A stretch of DNA of 9,934 nucleotides from Acidobacteriaceae bacterium (GCA_019237515.1 JAFAGX010000326.1:1-9934), one strand, 5' to 3'; counted from the first letter of the stretch, positions 1 to 7,071 are shown. Made by a program: numbers and translations. Notes: generated from the sequence alone by a model not told the origin.

Positions 1-2
1 CC

Positions 3-1835
3 AACGACCTGTACGTGAACTCCTCCTGGCGCGATCGACTTCCAACCGTCTCTCGTCCGAACCTCGACCAGGAAACACCGCCCAAAGCCCGACAGAAAGC
101 AACCACCCCACATGATGCCCTCGCTGGCTCAGTTCCGATCGCACATGATCTCACCGTGAATGACATTTGCGCCGAATTCCCGCAGGAGAGATTTTTCGAT
201 GATCGGCCGATGGCGCTCGGATCCAACAACTGGGTCGTTTCCGGTGCACATACCGTTACAGGCAAACCATTGCTGTCAAATGACATGCATCTTGGACAAC
301 AAATGCCCAACCTGTGGTATGTCGCCCATCTTCGCACTGGGGATTTTGATGTTGCCGGTGTCACACTTCCTGGGTATCCATACGTAGTCGTCGGTCACAA
401 CCAACATATTGCCTGGGGATTCACTAACCTGGGTCCGACTGTCGAAGACGTGTACCTCGAAAAGTTTAATGACGCAGGTGAATATCTCACTCCAGAAGGC
501 TGGAAAGTACCGGAGCACCGTAGCGAGACCATCCACATTAAAGGCAAGCCGGATATCGTCCTGGACGTCGCCCTCACGCGGCACGGACCCATCGTGAGCG
601 ATCTCGTTCCGGGCGAGACTAGAAAGGTAGCCTTGCGCTGGACGCTTTATGACGGAGTCCATAATCCGTTCTTCGCGGTCAACTCGGCGCGGAATTGGGA
701 CGAGTTCCTGCACGCTTTCTCGCAATTCGACGCTCCGGGGCAGAATGTTGTTTACGCCGATGTCGAAGGCAACATTGGCTACCACGCGACCGGCAAGATC
801 CCGATTCGCGCTTCGGGCGACGGCAGCGTCCCAGAGAATGGCAGCGACAATTCCCACGAATGGGTTGGCTACGTGCCCTTCGACAAACTGCCGAGCGTTT
901 TCAACCCCGCGTCCGGAATCATCGCTACCGCCAACGGACGCGTCACTCCAGACAACTACCCCTATTCGCTGAGCGTCGAGTGGGAAGCGCCCTGGAGGAC
1001 CGACCGTATCTATCGCGTCCTGGAATCCGGCAAGAAGTTGTCAGCCGCGGACATGCTCAGCCTGCAAACCGACGTCTACTCAGAACTCGATCGATTTTTC
1101 GCAGACCGGTTTGTTTATGCAGTAGATCATGTGAAGAACGCCTCCGCTCGCGCCAAGCTCGCGGCGGAGGTGTTGCGCCAGTGGGACGGGAGAATGAGTG
1201 CCGATTCAGCGGCTCCAACCATCGCCGTTCGATCCCGCGAAGAATTATCGCGGCTGCTACTGGAGCCAAAACTCGGTCCCGCACCGCAGAATCCAGAACA
1301 GGTCAAATCAACCCTCAATTGGAAAAGCTATAGCTGGATGAATGAAACCGTGTGGCTCGACAATATTGTCGAGCATCAACCAAGGCGCTGGCTGCCGGAT
1401 TCCTACGCCAATTACGACGAACTGATGGCCGCCGCCGTCCAGGCTGCGGTCCAGGATCCGAGCGCACCCCAGGATCTCAATACCTGGCGATGGGGAACTG
1501 TCGATGCCCTCGACCTCAACAATCCGGTTTTGGGGCAGATTCCTGTTCTGAGGCGCTGGACCGGGCCAGGCGTGCAAGAGCAATCAGGCAGCGCATACAC
1601 CGTCAAGGCAGTAACTCCCACCCACGGTCCTTCCGAACGTATAACGGTGAATCTCGCTGATCTGGATCAGTCAACTCTGAACCTGGTAACCGGCGAGGCG
1701 GGAAATTTTCCCAGCCCCTATTACATGGACCAGTGGAATGCCTGGTACAAAAACTTCACATTCGAATGGCCGTTTTCAGCAGATGCAATATCGAGGACCA
1801 GCACACATACGTTGACACTGACTCCCGGAAAATAG
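3..1835 (+). CDS. Penicillin/acyl-homoserine-lactone acylase family Ntn-hydrolase (5'-truncated)
   Basis: This is an N-terminal-nucleophile amidohydrolase (peptidase S45 family), which family members make as a secreted precursor that cleaves itself into alpha and beta chains. The reading frame is open to the left edge (NDLY precedes the GTG at 15), so that GTG is internal and roughly 200 N-terminal residues are probably missing. Counting from codon 15, the motif GSNNW places the expected nucleophile at Ser70 (222-224), which would become residue 1 of a beta chain of about 537 residues, a normal length. GHNQHIAWG at 127-135 and ATANGRV at 304-310 match conserved family blocks; Asn307 (beta position 238) is the likely oxyanion Asn. 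The C-terminal block SPYYMDQWNAWY and a terminal HTLTLTPGK are typical endings. Substrate cannot be read: penicillins, homoserine lactones or other N-acyl amides are all possible. It converges with the lipoprotein gene, leaving a 17-base gap. Confidence 0.93.
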   Translation, partial: NDLYVNSSWRDRLPTVSRPNLDQETPPKARQKATTPHDALAGSVPIAHDLTVNDICAEFPQERFFDDRPMALGSNNWVVSGAHTVTGKPLLSNDMHLGQQMPNLWYVAHLRTGDFDVAGVTLPGYPYVVVGHNQHIAWGFTNLGPTVEDVYLEKFNDAGEYLTPEGWKVPEHRSETIHIKGKPDIVLDVALTRHGPIVSDLVPGETRKVALRWTLYDGVHNPFFAVNSARNWDEFLHAFSQFDAPGQNVVYADVEGNIGYHATGKIPIRASGDGSVPENGSDNSHEWVGYVPFDKLPSVFNPASGIIATANGRVTPDNYPYSLSVEWEAPWRTDRIYRVLESGKKLSAADMLSLQTDVYSELDRFFADRFVYAVDHVKNASARAKLAAEVLRQWDGRMSADSAAPTIAVRSREELSRLLLEPKLGPAPQNPEQVKSTLNWKSYSWMNETVWLDNIVEHQPRRWLPDSYANYDELMAAAVQAAVQDPSAPQDLNTWRWGTVDALDLNNPVLGQIPVLRRWTGPGVQEQSGSAYTVKAVTPTHGPSERITVNLADLDQSTLNLVTGEAGNFPSPYYMDQWNAWYKNFTFEWPFSADAISRTSTHTLTLTPGK

Positions 1836-1848
1836 CCGTAATCACGGC
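1835..1848. terminator. Small hairpin between convergent genes
   Basis: GCCGT (1835-1839) and ACGGC (1844-1848) form a perfect 5-bp stem around the loop AATC, starting on the last base of the acylase stop codon and lying in the 17-base gap before the stop of the opposing lipoprotein gene. There is no T-tract on either side, so intrinsic termination is doubtful. It may only be a weak bidirectional end structure. Confidence 0.25.
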
Positions 1849-1852
1849 AGCT

Positions 1853-3202
1853 TCAATCTATCGGCGGGTCTACCAATTTCACATCATAAGATTGTCCAAC
1901 GATGTTGTCCGTTATTCCAAGATTGTTGTTGGTTTTGAACGTTGTCACCAGCAGTTTGTCCGTGGTCGTATCGTAGATCTGAAACGCGCCTCCTTGGCAA
2001 ACATAAACAACATGCCTACCCGCAATCGGTTGGATCCCGGTTGCATCGCCAGTTTGCGGTGGAACGATAACTTTCGAATTCAGAGTATTAAAGATCGAAA
2101 GGCATCCGCGCACTTCACCGCCGGAAACGTTGATGCTCGTGCAGTTGCGACCGCCTATAAAAAGCTGTCCGTTGGCACCCATCTGCATGCGATCGTGATA
2201 TCCATCGGGAATCAAGATTGGGTTGGCGTTGACCCGTGTCATCGAACCTACACTGACGATATTCAGTGTGCCGCAGGCTGTTGCCGCGGTTCCGGTCGGG
2301 CAACGCGTGTTTGGCGGAGTGCCGGCGACGTACAAATTTCCGCCATTCAGCAGACCGTACGTCGCGCCACTGAGCGGAGTGACCGGTCCGGGCGCTGTAT
2401 TGCCGATGGTAAATGTTGTCAGTCCAGCACTCGTGCCTCCGCATTCCGCTCCGCAATTGAAAACGTAAGCATCGGAATTGTCGAAGAAAATCGCCCAGAC
2501 TGGACGGTCGAACACTGGCCCTGTCGTAGTTGTGACTTGACTCGTTGTGCCGATCAGCGCAGTGCTGATGACAGTGACTTCGTCGGAATTATCACTGAAC
2601 ACGAGGATGTGCGTGCCATCTGGGCTGCCCACAATGAAGTGGGCCGCGGGCACCGGAATCGTTGCTGTTATCGCTCCTCTGCCCAGGTCCATAGCGATTA
2701 CCGCTCCAGGCGCTTGGCCGGTCACTGCTGCTGAAGGCACCGCCGCATAGGCGCTGAAGTTGTCCTTCGCGATAAAAATACTCTCAGTGGGTCCAGGTAA
2801 TGGGATAGCTGGAACGCTGTTCGTTTGGCCCGTAACAGTCGCGATGCTCTCCGTCTGGTTGTCAAGGACGCTGATGGTATTTCCGTCTGGGCTGAATACC
2901 ATGGTGCGCGCCAAGTTTGGGGATAGAGCCATGATGCTGGGCTGATTGGAGTTGCCAAAAAGACTGATGGTAGAGAAGGAAACGATATCCTGCAGCGCAT
3001 CCACGATATTGATCACCGGCGAATTCCCCAGGCCGCTCGGGAACAAGGGGTTGGAAACAAAGGCGCGAAACTTCAGCCCACTCAGCTTATGTTGGTTGCT
3101 CGCAGATTTACTGCTTCCGCAGGACACAACACATACACCGAGGACTGCGAGCACAATCGTGCTCCCAAAAATCTTTACTGCTCTTGGGACCTTGAAGAAC
3201 AT
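1853..3202 (-). CDS. Lipoprotein with YVTN/beta-propeller-like repeats
   Basis: This is a predicted exported lipoprotein of 449 residues from the ATG at 3202; a TTG at 3211 would add three residues. Neither start has a clear Shine-Dalgarno, and ATG was preferred. The N-terminus has basic residues, a hydrophobic core and the lipobox VVS-C with Cys28, so signal peptidase II processing and lipidation are expected. The mature part contains repeated strand-rich units: a pair of SPDG turns (about residues 104-107 and 193-196), each followed by segments such as TISVLDNQT and DEVTVIS, the pattern of YVTN/SMP-30-type propellers. The second half has several Cys residues (FNCGAECGG, NTRCP...ACG, NCTS...GCL) that could form disulfides outside the cytoplasm. 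No catalytic motif was recognised; a binding or surface role is inference. Its promoter lies in the region shared with the divergent methyltransferase gene. Confidence 0.85.
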   Translation of the reverse strand: MFFKVPRAVKIFGSTIVLAVLGVCVVSCGSSKSASNQHKLSGLKFRAFVSNPLFPSGLGNSPVINIVDALQDIVSFSTISLFGNSNQPSIMALSPNLARTMVFSPDGNTISVLDNQTESIATVTGQTNSVPAIPLPGPTESIFIAKDNFSAYAAVPSAAVTGQAPGAVIAMDLGRGAITATIPVPAAHFIVGSPDGTHILVFSDNSDEVTVISTALIGTTSQVTTTTGPVFDRPVWAIFFDNSDAYVFNCGAECGGTSAGLTTFTIGNTAPGPVTPLSGATYGLLNGGNLYVAGTPPNTRCPTGTAATACGTLNIVSVGSMTRVNANPILIPDGYHDRMQMGANGQLFIGGRNCTSINVSGGEVRGCLSIFNTLNSKVIVPPQTGDATGIQPIAGRHVVYVCQGGAFQIYDTTTDKLLVTTFKTNNNLGITDNIVGQSYDVKLVDPPID

Positions 3203-3227
3203 CAGAGACAAGAATTGGGATGCGAGA

Positions 3228-3243
3228 AACCCGAATTATAGCA
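3228..3243 (-). promoter_or_regulatory. Extended -10 promoter of the lipoprotein gene
   Basis: On the minus strand the sequence TGCTATAAT (3243 down to 3235) is a perfect extended -10 element (TGnTATAAT). Transcription would begin near 3228, giving a leader of about 25 bases to the ATG at 3202. There is no good -35 at normal spacing, which fits an extended -10 promoter. Confidence 0.6.
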
Positions 3244-3308
3244 GAGCCGCGTCGGTTGAATCGTAACCCCACGATGCATCAAGCAATTACCCGCCTCGGT
3301 CTCCAGTG

Positions 3309-3328
3309 CAAGAACACCCTCGTTCTTG
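3309..3328 (+). other. Perfect hairpin in the leader of the methyltransferase/MTHFR gene
   Basis: CAAGAAC (3309-3315) and GTTCTTG (3322-3328) form a perfect 7-bp inverted repeat with a 6-base loop (ACCCTC). It ends 13 bases before the ATG at 3342. There is no following T-tract. It could be a dyad operator for a regulator or an mRNA structure near the start; the sequence does not decide. Confidence 0.35.
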
Positions 3329-3341
3329 TATCCTCGAATGA

Positions 3342-5201
3342 ATGGCTGCTGACTTCTTAGCTCGCATCAAGCAAGGCCCCATCCTTTGCGACGGTGCTAT
3401 GGGCACGCTTCTCTATTCAAAGGGAGTCTTCATTAATCGCTGTTACGACGAGTTGAGCCTTTCCCAGCCCGACCTGATCAAAGGCATCCATCACGAGTAC
3501 CTGCAAGCCGGCGCCGAAATCATCGAAACCAACACCTTCGGTGCAAATTCTTTCCGCCTGGCTCGGCATACCTTGGCAGACAAAGTCGGTGACATCAATA
3601 TCGCCGCCGCCAGAATCGCTCGTGAAGCCGCCAAGAGCTTCGACGTTTGGGTAGGCGGTTCCGTGGGCCCGTTGGGCATTCGCATCGAGCCTTTGGGCAA
3701 AACGTCCTTTGGAGAAGCCCGCGCTGCATTTCGGGATCAGATTGCGGCCCTGCTAGAGGGCGGTGCCGACTTAATCGTGCTTGAGACCTTCGGCTACCTG
3801 GAGGAGCTCCGTCAGGCGATCTTGGCAGCTCACGATGTGAATCCCAAGATTCCCGTGGTCGCGCAAGTCACGATCGATGAAGACGGGAACTGCCTTGACG
3901 GCTCTACACCGGAAGTATTCACTCCCAAGCTGGAAGATTGGGGTGCCGACGTGATTGGTTGCAATTGCAGCGTCGGCCCGGTCGCCATGCTGGATGCGAT
4001 CGAGCGCATGCGCGTGCTGAGTTCCCTTCCACTCGCGGCGCAGCCCAATGCCGGAATTCCTCGATCGGTGGAAGGGCGCAACATCTATCTCTGTTCGCCG
4101 GAATACATGGCGAGTTATGCCCGGAAATTCGCCGCTGCCGGGGTGCGTCTGGTTGGCGGCTGCTGCGGAACAACTCCGGCTCATATCCGGGTCATGAAAT
4201 CCGCGCTCCGGGTTGGCGAAGCTCGCGCTAAAACAGCCGAGGTCTCTGCCGCCGCTCAGCCCAAGCCTCTCCCGGCTCCGGCAGTTCCGCTCGAAGAAAG
4301 ATCCCGCTTGGGGGCCAAGCTCGCAGCCGATGAATTCGTCACCATGGTCGAGATCGTGCCACCTAAAGGCATCGACGTCCGCAAAGAGGTTGAGGGAGCT
4401 CGCTTCCTGAAATCGGTCGGCGTCGATGCGATTAACATCCCCGATAGTCCGCGCGCTTCGGCTCGCATGAGCAATCAGGCGCTTTCGTTGTTGATTCAGA
4501 AGGAAGTCGGTATCGAAACCATCCTCCATTACACGTGCCGGGACCGGAATGTGCTGTGCATCCAATCCGATCTTCTCGGTGCTGCCGCGATGGGCTTGCG
4601 CAACTTGATCTGCATCACCGGCGATCCCCCAAAGATGGGCAACTATCCCGACGCTACCGCCGTTTTCGACGTGGATGCAATTGGATTAGTGAATATCGTC
4701 CGAAACCTTAACCATGGTCGCGATATCGGTGACAACCCACTTGGGACCGGCACGGCTTTCGTTATCGGCGTCGGCGCCAACCCGGGTGTTCCCAATATCG
4801 ACGAAGAGATTCGCCGCTTCGAATACAAGGTCCAGGCAGGCGCGCAATACGTCGTCACCCAGCCCGTGTTCGATCTTGGCCTGCTGGAAAGCTTTTTACG
4901 CCGTATCGAGCACTGCCGCATTCCGGTTATCGTCGGAATCTGGCCGCTTGTCAGCCTCCGCAATGCGGAATTCATGAAGAACGAATTGCGCGTCTCCGTT
5001 CCCGATTCGATCCTGGAGCGTATGGGCCGCGCTCCAAGCCCCGATGCAGCCCGTGAAGAAGGAATTGCTATCGCCCGCGAGATGCTCATAGCCGCGCGCA
5101 GCATGGTCCAAGGCGCGCAGATCAGCGCCCCACTTGCAAAGTACGCAGCAGCCGTGGACGTCCTCGAAGCCCTCGGTTCCGTCCGTCCCACTTCGGTCTA
5201 G
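3342..5201 (+). CDS. Bifunctional homocysteine S-methyltransferase / 5,10-methylenetetrahydrofolate reductase (YitJ-type)
   Basis: This 619-residue protein couples two methionine-pathway activities in the cytoplasm. Residues about 8-290 are a homocysteine S-methyltransferase barrel: DGAMGT at 17-22, ETNTFGAN at 62-69, and the zinc-binding cysteines Cys207 (GCNCS) and Cys274-Cys275 (GGCCG). After an Ala/Pro-rich linker (about 300-320), residues 330-610 are a MetF-type FAD-dependent methylenetetrahydrofolate reductase: VEIVPPKG with Glu337, HYTCRDRN at 396-403, ITGDPP at 425-430, TQPVFD at 506-511. Length and order match Bacillus subtilis YitJ (about 612 residues). The pterin-binding, cobalamin and activation modules of full MetH are absent, so whether the first domain accepts the methyl group made by the second is unknown. 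The ATG at 3342 opens directly on the conserved N-terminus and no Shine-Dalgarno is visible. No SAM riboswitch was recognised in the 130-base upstream gap. Confidence 0.95.
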   Translation: MAADFLARIKQGPILCDGAMGTLLYSKGVFINRCYDELSLSQPDLIKGIHHEYLQAGAEIIETNTFGANSFRLARHTLADKVGDINIAAARIAREAAKSFDVWVGGSVGPLGIRIEPLGKTSFGEARAAFRDQIAALLEGGADLIVLETFGYLEELRQAILAAHDVNPKIPVVAQVTIDEDGNCLDGSTPEVFTPKLEDWGADVIGCNCSVGPVAMLDAIERMRVLSSLPLAAQPNAGIPRSVEGRNIYLCSPEYMASYARKFAAAGVRLVGGCCGTTPAHIRVMKSALRVGEARAKTAEVSAAAQPKPLPAPAVPLEERSRLGAKLAADEFVTMVEIVPPKGIDVRKEVEGARFLKSVGVDAINIPDSPRASARMSNQALSLLIQKEVGIETILHYTCRDRNVLCIQSDLLGAAAMGLRNLICITGDPPKMGNYPDATAVFDVDAIGLVNIVRNLNHGRDIGDNPLGTGTAFVIGVGANPGVPNIDEEIRRFEYKVQAGAQYVVTQPVFDLGLLESFLRRIEHCRIPVIVGIWPLVSLRNAEFMKNELRVSVPDSILERMGRAPSPDAAREEGIAIAREMLIAARSMVQGAQISAPLAKYAAAVDVLEALGSVRPTSV

Positions 5202-5264
5202 CCGCTTGTAAATTTTCGTGAATCAGGACCTCTTTCTCTAGACACATTCCTTGGTGACCTGCAT

Positions 5265-5281
5265 TACAATACGGCGAGGAG
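5265..5281 (+). promoter_or_regulatory. Possible -10 box and Shine-Dalgarno of xseB
   Basis: TACAAT (5265-5270) resembles a -10 element and TAGACA (5239-5244) a -35, although the 20-base spacing is long. GAGGAG (5276-5281) is a strong Shine-Dalgarno 9 bases before the TTG at 5291 and decides that start. If this promoter is used, the leader is only about 14 bases. Confidence 0.4.
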
Positions 5282-5290
5282 CTACTCCGT

Positions 5291-5530
5291 TTGCCAAAGT
5301 TTGAAGATTGCCTTCAGCGCCTGGAAAAGATCGTCCAGGAGTTGGAAAAGGGCGAGGTACCTTTAGAAAAGTCCCTCACGCTATTTGAAGAGGGCATGCA
5401 GCTTTCTTCTGCTTGTCGCAAGGAACTGGAACAGGCGGAAGGCAAGGTGGAAATTCTGCTGAAGCAGAACGGAAAGCTTCAGGCTGAGTCGTTCGAGCCA
5501 ATGACCGAGGTCCCGTCGGGCCGGAAGTAA
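5291..5530 (+). CDS. xseB: Exodeoxyribonuclease VII small subunit
   Basis: This is the small subunit of exonuclease VII, the bidirectional single-strand-specific nuclease; XseB subunits assemble on the catalytic XseA. The 79-residue product has the diagnostic FEDCLQRLEKIVQELEKGE block (residues 4-22) followed by PLEKSLTLFEEGMQLSSACRK and the helical AEGKVEILLK stretch, with a short unstructured C-terminal tail. Length is typical of the family (about 70-85). The start is TTG, supported by GAGGAG 9 bases upstream; no in-frame ATG precedes the conserved block. xseA is not in the window. xseB is often found beside ispA, as here apart from one intervening gene. Confidence 0.94.
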   Translation: MPKFEDCLQRLEKIVQELEKGEVPLEKSLTLFEEGMQLSSACRKELEQAEGKVEILLKQNGKLQAESFEPMTEVPSGRK

Positions 5531-5563
5531 ATTCACCTCGGTAGCTCGCCGCGTAAGTATCGT

Positions 5564-5600
5564 CTGCAGCCGCTCGGCACCTGCCGGTTGCTGCAGCCGC
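5564..5600. repeat. Pair of 10-bp direct repeats before the receiver gene
   Basis: CTGCAGCCGC occurs at 5564-5573 and again at 5591-5600, a 27-base period in the 106-base gap between xseB and the receiver-like gene. Each copy includes the palindrome CTGCAG. It may be a binding-site pair or chance in GC-rich DNA. Confidence 0.3.
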
Positions 5601-5636
5601 AGAGTACCGTGATTAGCGGTAGAAGCCCGAGGATGT

Positions 5637-6008
5637 ATGCAAGCGCAAGAACTGGTTGTCCTTCACTGCAATCCCACCATTGCTCAATTGCTTGTTCCCG
5701 CATTGCGAAATTCGTTCCCGTCGATTCACCACGTAACTTCGGTCCAGGAACTGCGGGCCAGCATCGCCAAGCACCGGCCCAGTATTGCCATTCTCGACAT
5801 GGAGAATGCCAGCCTGGGGGACCTGCAGGAATTGGCGCGGGAATTTCCCGGAGCCTGCATTGTCTGCACTCATCGCTGCGCCGACGAGGAGATGTGGGCC
5901 GCAGCGCTCAACGCGGGCGCCTGGGATCTCATTTGTTCATTTGATACTCAGGGCATTGTGCAAGCGGCGCTGAGAACCGGACTGGCCGCTCGTGTTGCCG
6001 CCGCATAA
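5637..6008 (+). CDS. Degenerate single-domain response-regulator receiver (pseudo-receiver)
   Basis: The 123-residue product follows the CheY-like alternating pattern: a beta-strand LVVLHCN (6-12), a helix, then PSIAILDMENASLGDLQELA (48-67) with the Asp of strand 3 at position 54, CIVCTHR (74-80) with Thr78 at the switch position, and GAWDLICSFD (94-103). Two catalytic features are missing: the acidic pair after strand 1 is replaced by His10-Cys11-Asn12, and the strand-5 Lys is replaced by Cys100/Ser101. Phosphorylation would therefore be impaired or absent, so a protein-interaction role is inferred. There is no output domain. The start ATG has only a weak GAGG four bases upstream. It sits between xseB and ispA, and no histidine kinase is nearby. 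The fold assignment is by eye; alternatives are low. Confidence 0.72.
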   Translation: MQAQELVVLHCNPTIAQLLVPALRNSFPSIHHVTSVQELRASIAKHRPSIAILDMENASLGDLQELAREFPGACIVCTHRCADEEMWAAALNAGAWDLICSFDTQGIVQAALRTGLAARVAAA

Positions 6009-6014
6009 GTGACG

Positions 6015-6030
6015 TTCGCTCGCCCGCGAA
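6015..6030. other. Small inverted repeat after the receiver gene
   Basis: TTCGC (6015-6019) and GCGAA (6026-6030) form a 5-bp stem with a 6-base loop just after the receiver stop codon. No T-tract follows, so it is at best a weak 3'-end structure. Confidence 0.2.
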
Positions 6031-6074
6031 TCTCCCTGGCCGAGGGCAGGGCAAGCAGTCGTATCTCGCCTTGC

Positions 6075-6080
6075 TATACT
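6075..6080 (+). promoter_or_regulatory. -10 box abutting the ispA start (possible leaderless promoter)
   Basis: TATACT (6075-6080) is a near-consensus -10 element ending five bases before the ATG at 6086. Normal initiation distance would place the first transcribed base on or beside that ATG. No convincing -35 was seen at 16-18 bases upstream, and no Shine-Dalgarno precedes the ATG. Confidence 0.45.
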
Positions 6081-6085
6081 CACTC

Positions 6086-6967
6086 ATGCTCCAAGCTGTC
6101 CTGGATCGCGGACGAGAGCTTGTAGATGCCGCGCTCGAAACTCTCTTACCACCCGCAACCGAGCGCCCAACTTCGATTCATCAAGCGATGCGGCACAGCG
6201 TTTTTGCCGGCGGAAAACGCCTGCGACCGATCTTGTGCATGGAATCCGGGCGCATGATCACGGGTTCCCTTCCAGAGGGTATTGCAGAATTGGGGGCAGC
6301 CCTGGAAATGCTGCATACCTATTCTTTGATTCACGACGATCTTCCCGCCCTCGACAACGACGACTTGCGCCGGGGCCGTCCAACTTGCCATAAGGTGTTC
6401 GGTGAAGCGATTGCAATCCTGGCCGGTGATGCGCTCCAGACCCGCGCCTATGAAATCCTTGCTCGGCTGCAATGTCCCGCAGAGTCCCGCGCACAGATCA
6501 TCGAAGAGATCGCGCGTGCAACTGGAACGGTTGATGGCATGATTGGCGGACAGGTCGTTGATCTTGAAGCGGAGCATAGGAAAATCGACATCGCAACTCT
6601 CCAGTATATTCACCGTTCTAAAACCGCGGCCTTGATCACGGCGAGTGTAGTCAGCGGCGGTCTATATGCCAGCGCCGGAGATGATGCTCTCGGCAAGCTC
6701 AGATGTTTCGGTCAATCGATCGGACTTGCATTCCAGATCGTAGATGACGTCCTTGACGTGACCCAAACCTCCGAGCAACTCGGAAAGACTGCAGGCAAAG
6801 ACACCGCCGCCGAGAAGGCCACTTACCCGGCGCTCTTTGGGGTTGAAGAGTCCCTCAAGAAGGCGGACGAACTCGTTGCGAAAGCGCTTGCCTCCGTGGA
6901 GTCCTTCGGCCCGAGGGCTGAAACCTTGAAAGCTTTGGCACATTTTCTTGTGGAGCGAAAAAAGTAA
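6086..6967 (+). CDS. ispA: Farnesyl/geranylgeranyl diphosphate synthase (IspA-type)
   Basis: This is a trans-prenyl diphosphate synthase that condenses isopentenyl diphosphate with allylic diphosphates in the isoprenoid pathway. From the ATG at 6086 it is 293 residues, close to E. coli IspA (299). Visible motifs are GGKRLRP (42-48); the first Asp-rich motif DDLPALD (84-90) with the two-residue insertion of bacterial type II enzymes; RRGRPTCH (95-102); KTAAL (179-183); GQVVDL (155-160); and the second Asp-rich motif DDVLD (220-224). The residue five before the first Asp-rich motif is Tyr, as in E. coli IspA (HAYSLIHDD), favouring a C15 product; C20 cannot be excluded. A TTG at 6071 is in frame but overlaps the -10 box TATACT, so ATG was chosen. 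It follows xseB and the receiver gene; dxs, a frequent neighbour, is absent. Confidence 0.93.
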   Translation: MLQAVLDRGRELVDAALETLLPPATERPTSIHQAMRHSVFAGGKRLRPILCMESGRMITGSLPEGIAELGAALEMLHTYSLIHDDLPALDNDDLRRGRPTCHKVFGEAIAILAGDALQTRAYEILARLQCPAESRAQIIEEIARATGTVDGMIGGQVVDLEAEHRKIDIATLQYIHRSKTAALITASVVSGGLYASAGDDALGKLRCFGQSIGLAFQIVDDVLDVTQTSEQLGKTAGKDTAAEKATYPALFGVEESLKKADELVAKALASVESFGPRAETLKALAHFLVERKK

Positions 6968-6989
6968 CCTTCGCAGCGACACTTTCGCT

Positions 6990-7004
6990 CTGTGCCCTCT
7001 GTGG
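6990..7004. repeat. Possible dispersed intergenic phrase upstream of the fluoride riboswitch
   Basis: The stretch TCTGTGCCCTCTGTGG has an internal near-duplication (TCTGTG ... TCTGTGG). I recall similar phrases as recurrent intergenic sequence in Acidobacteriota, but only one copy is in this window, so this is recollection rather than something shown here. Confidence 0.25.
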
Positions 7005-7010
7005 TAAAAA
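7002..7010 (+). promoter_or_regulatory. Possible promoter for the fluoride riboswitch transcript
   Basis: TGGTAAAAA (7002-7010) fits a weak extended -10 (TGnTAnnnn). It ends seven bases before the GGGC that opens the aptamer, so a transcript would begin at the riboswitch itself. A poor -35 candidate, TTTCGC (6983-6988), lies 16 bases upstream. Confidence 0.35.
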
Positions 7011-7016
7011 GAATCA

Positions 7017-7071
7017 GGGCGATGGAGTTCGCCATAACCGCCGGACTGGATAGCCGGATGATAACTCCTAC
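7017..7071 (+). promoter_or_regulatory. Fluoride riboswitch aptamer (crcB RNA motif)
   Basis: The sequence matches the crcB-motif consensus closely. P1 pairs GGCG (7018-7021) with CGCC (7030-7033) around the loop ATGGAGTT. The conserved AACCG follows (7036-7040). A second stem pairs CCGG (7041-7044) with CCGG (7054-7057), extended by CT/AG with a bulged A. Then come ATGAT and the strand ACTCC (7064-7068), which can form the pseudoknot with GGAGT (7024-7028) in the P1 loop. The gene downstream is crcB, exactly the expected target. Fluoride binding, through Mg ions in this RNA class, stabilises the pseudoknot. Confidence 0.93.

Noticed and set aside
276..857. 193-codon minus-strand frame inside the acylase gene
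   Set aside because: Antisense to conserved acylase blocks, including the region just after the nucleophile; no domain or ribosome binding site seen.
1733..2734. 333-codon plus-strand open frame across the end of the acylase and the lipoprotein gene
   Set aside because: It runs antisense to the lipoprotein gene, overlaps the acylase in another frame, and its product is rich in Cys, Arg and His with no recognisable domain, as expected of a shadow frame.
3212..3341. SAM, cobalamin or THF riboswitch or T-box before the methyltransferase/MTHFR gene
   Set aside because: The 130-base gap lacks the conserved cores of these classes; only a simple 7-bp hairpin is present.
3771..4565. 264-codon minus-strand frame inside the methyltransferase/MTHFR gene
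   Set aside because: It is fully antisense to a well-supported enzyme with conserved motifs; the translation has low-complexity, His/Arg-rich composition and no motif.
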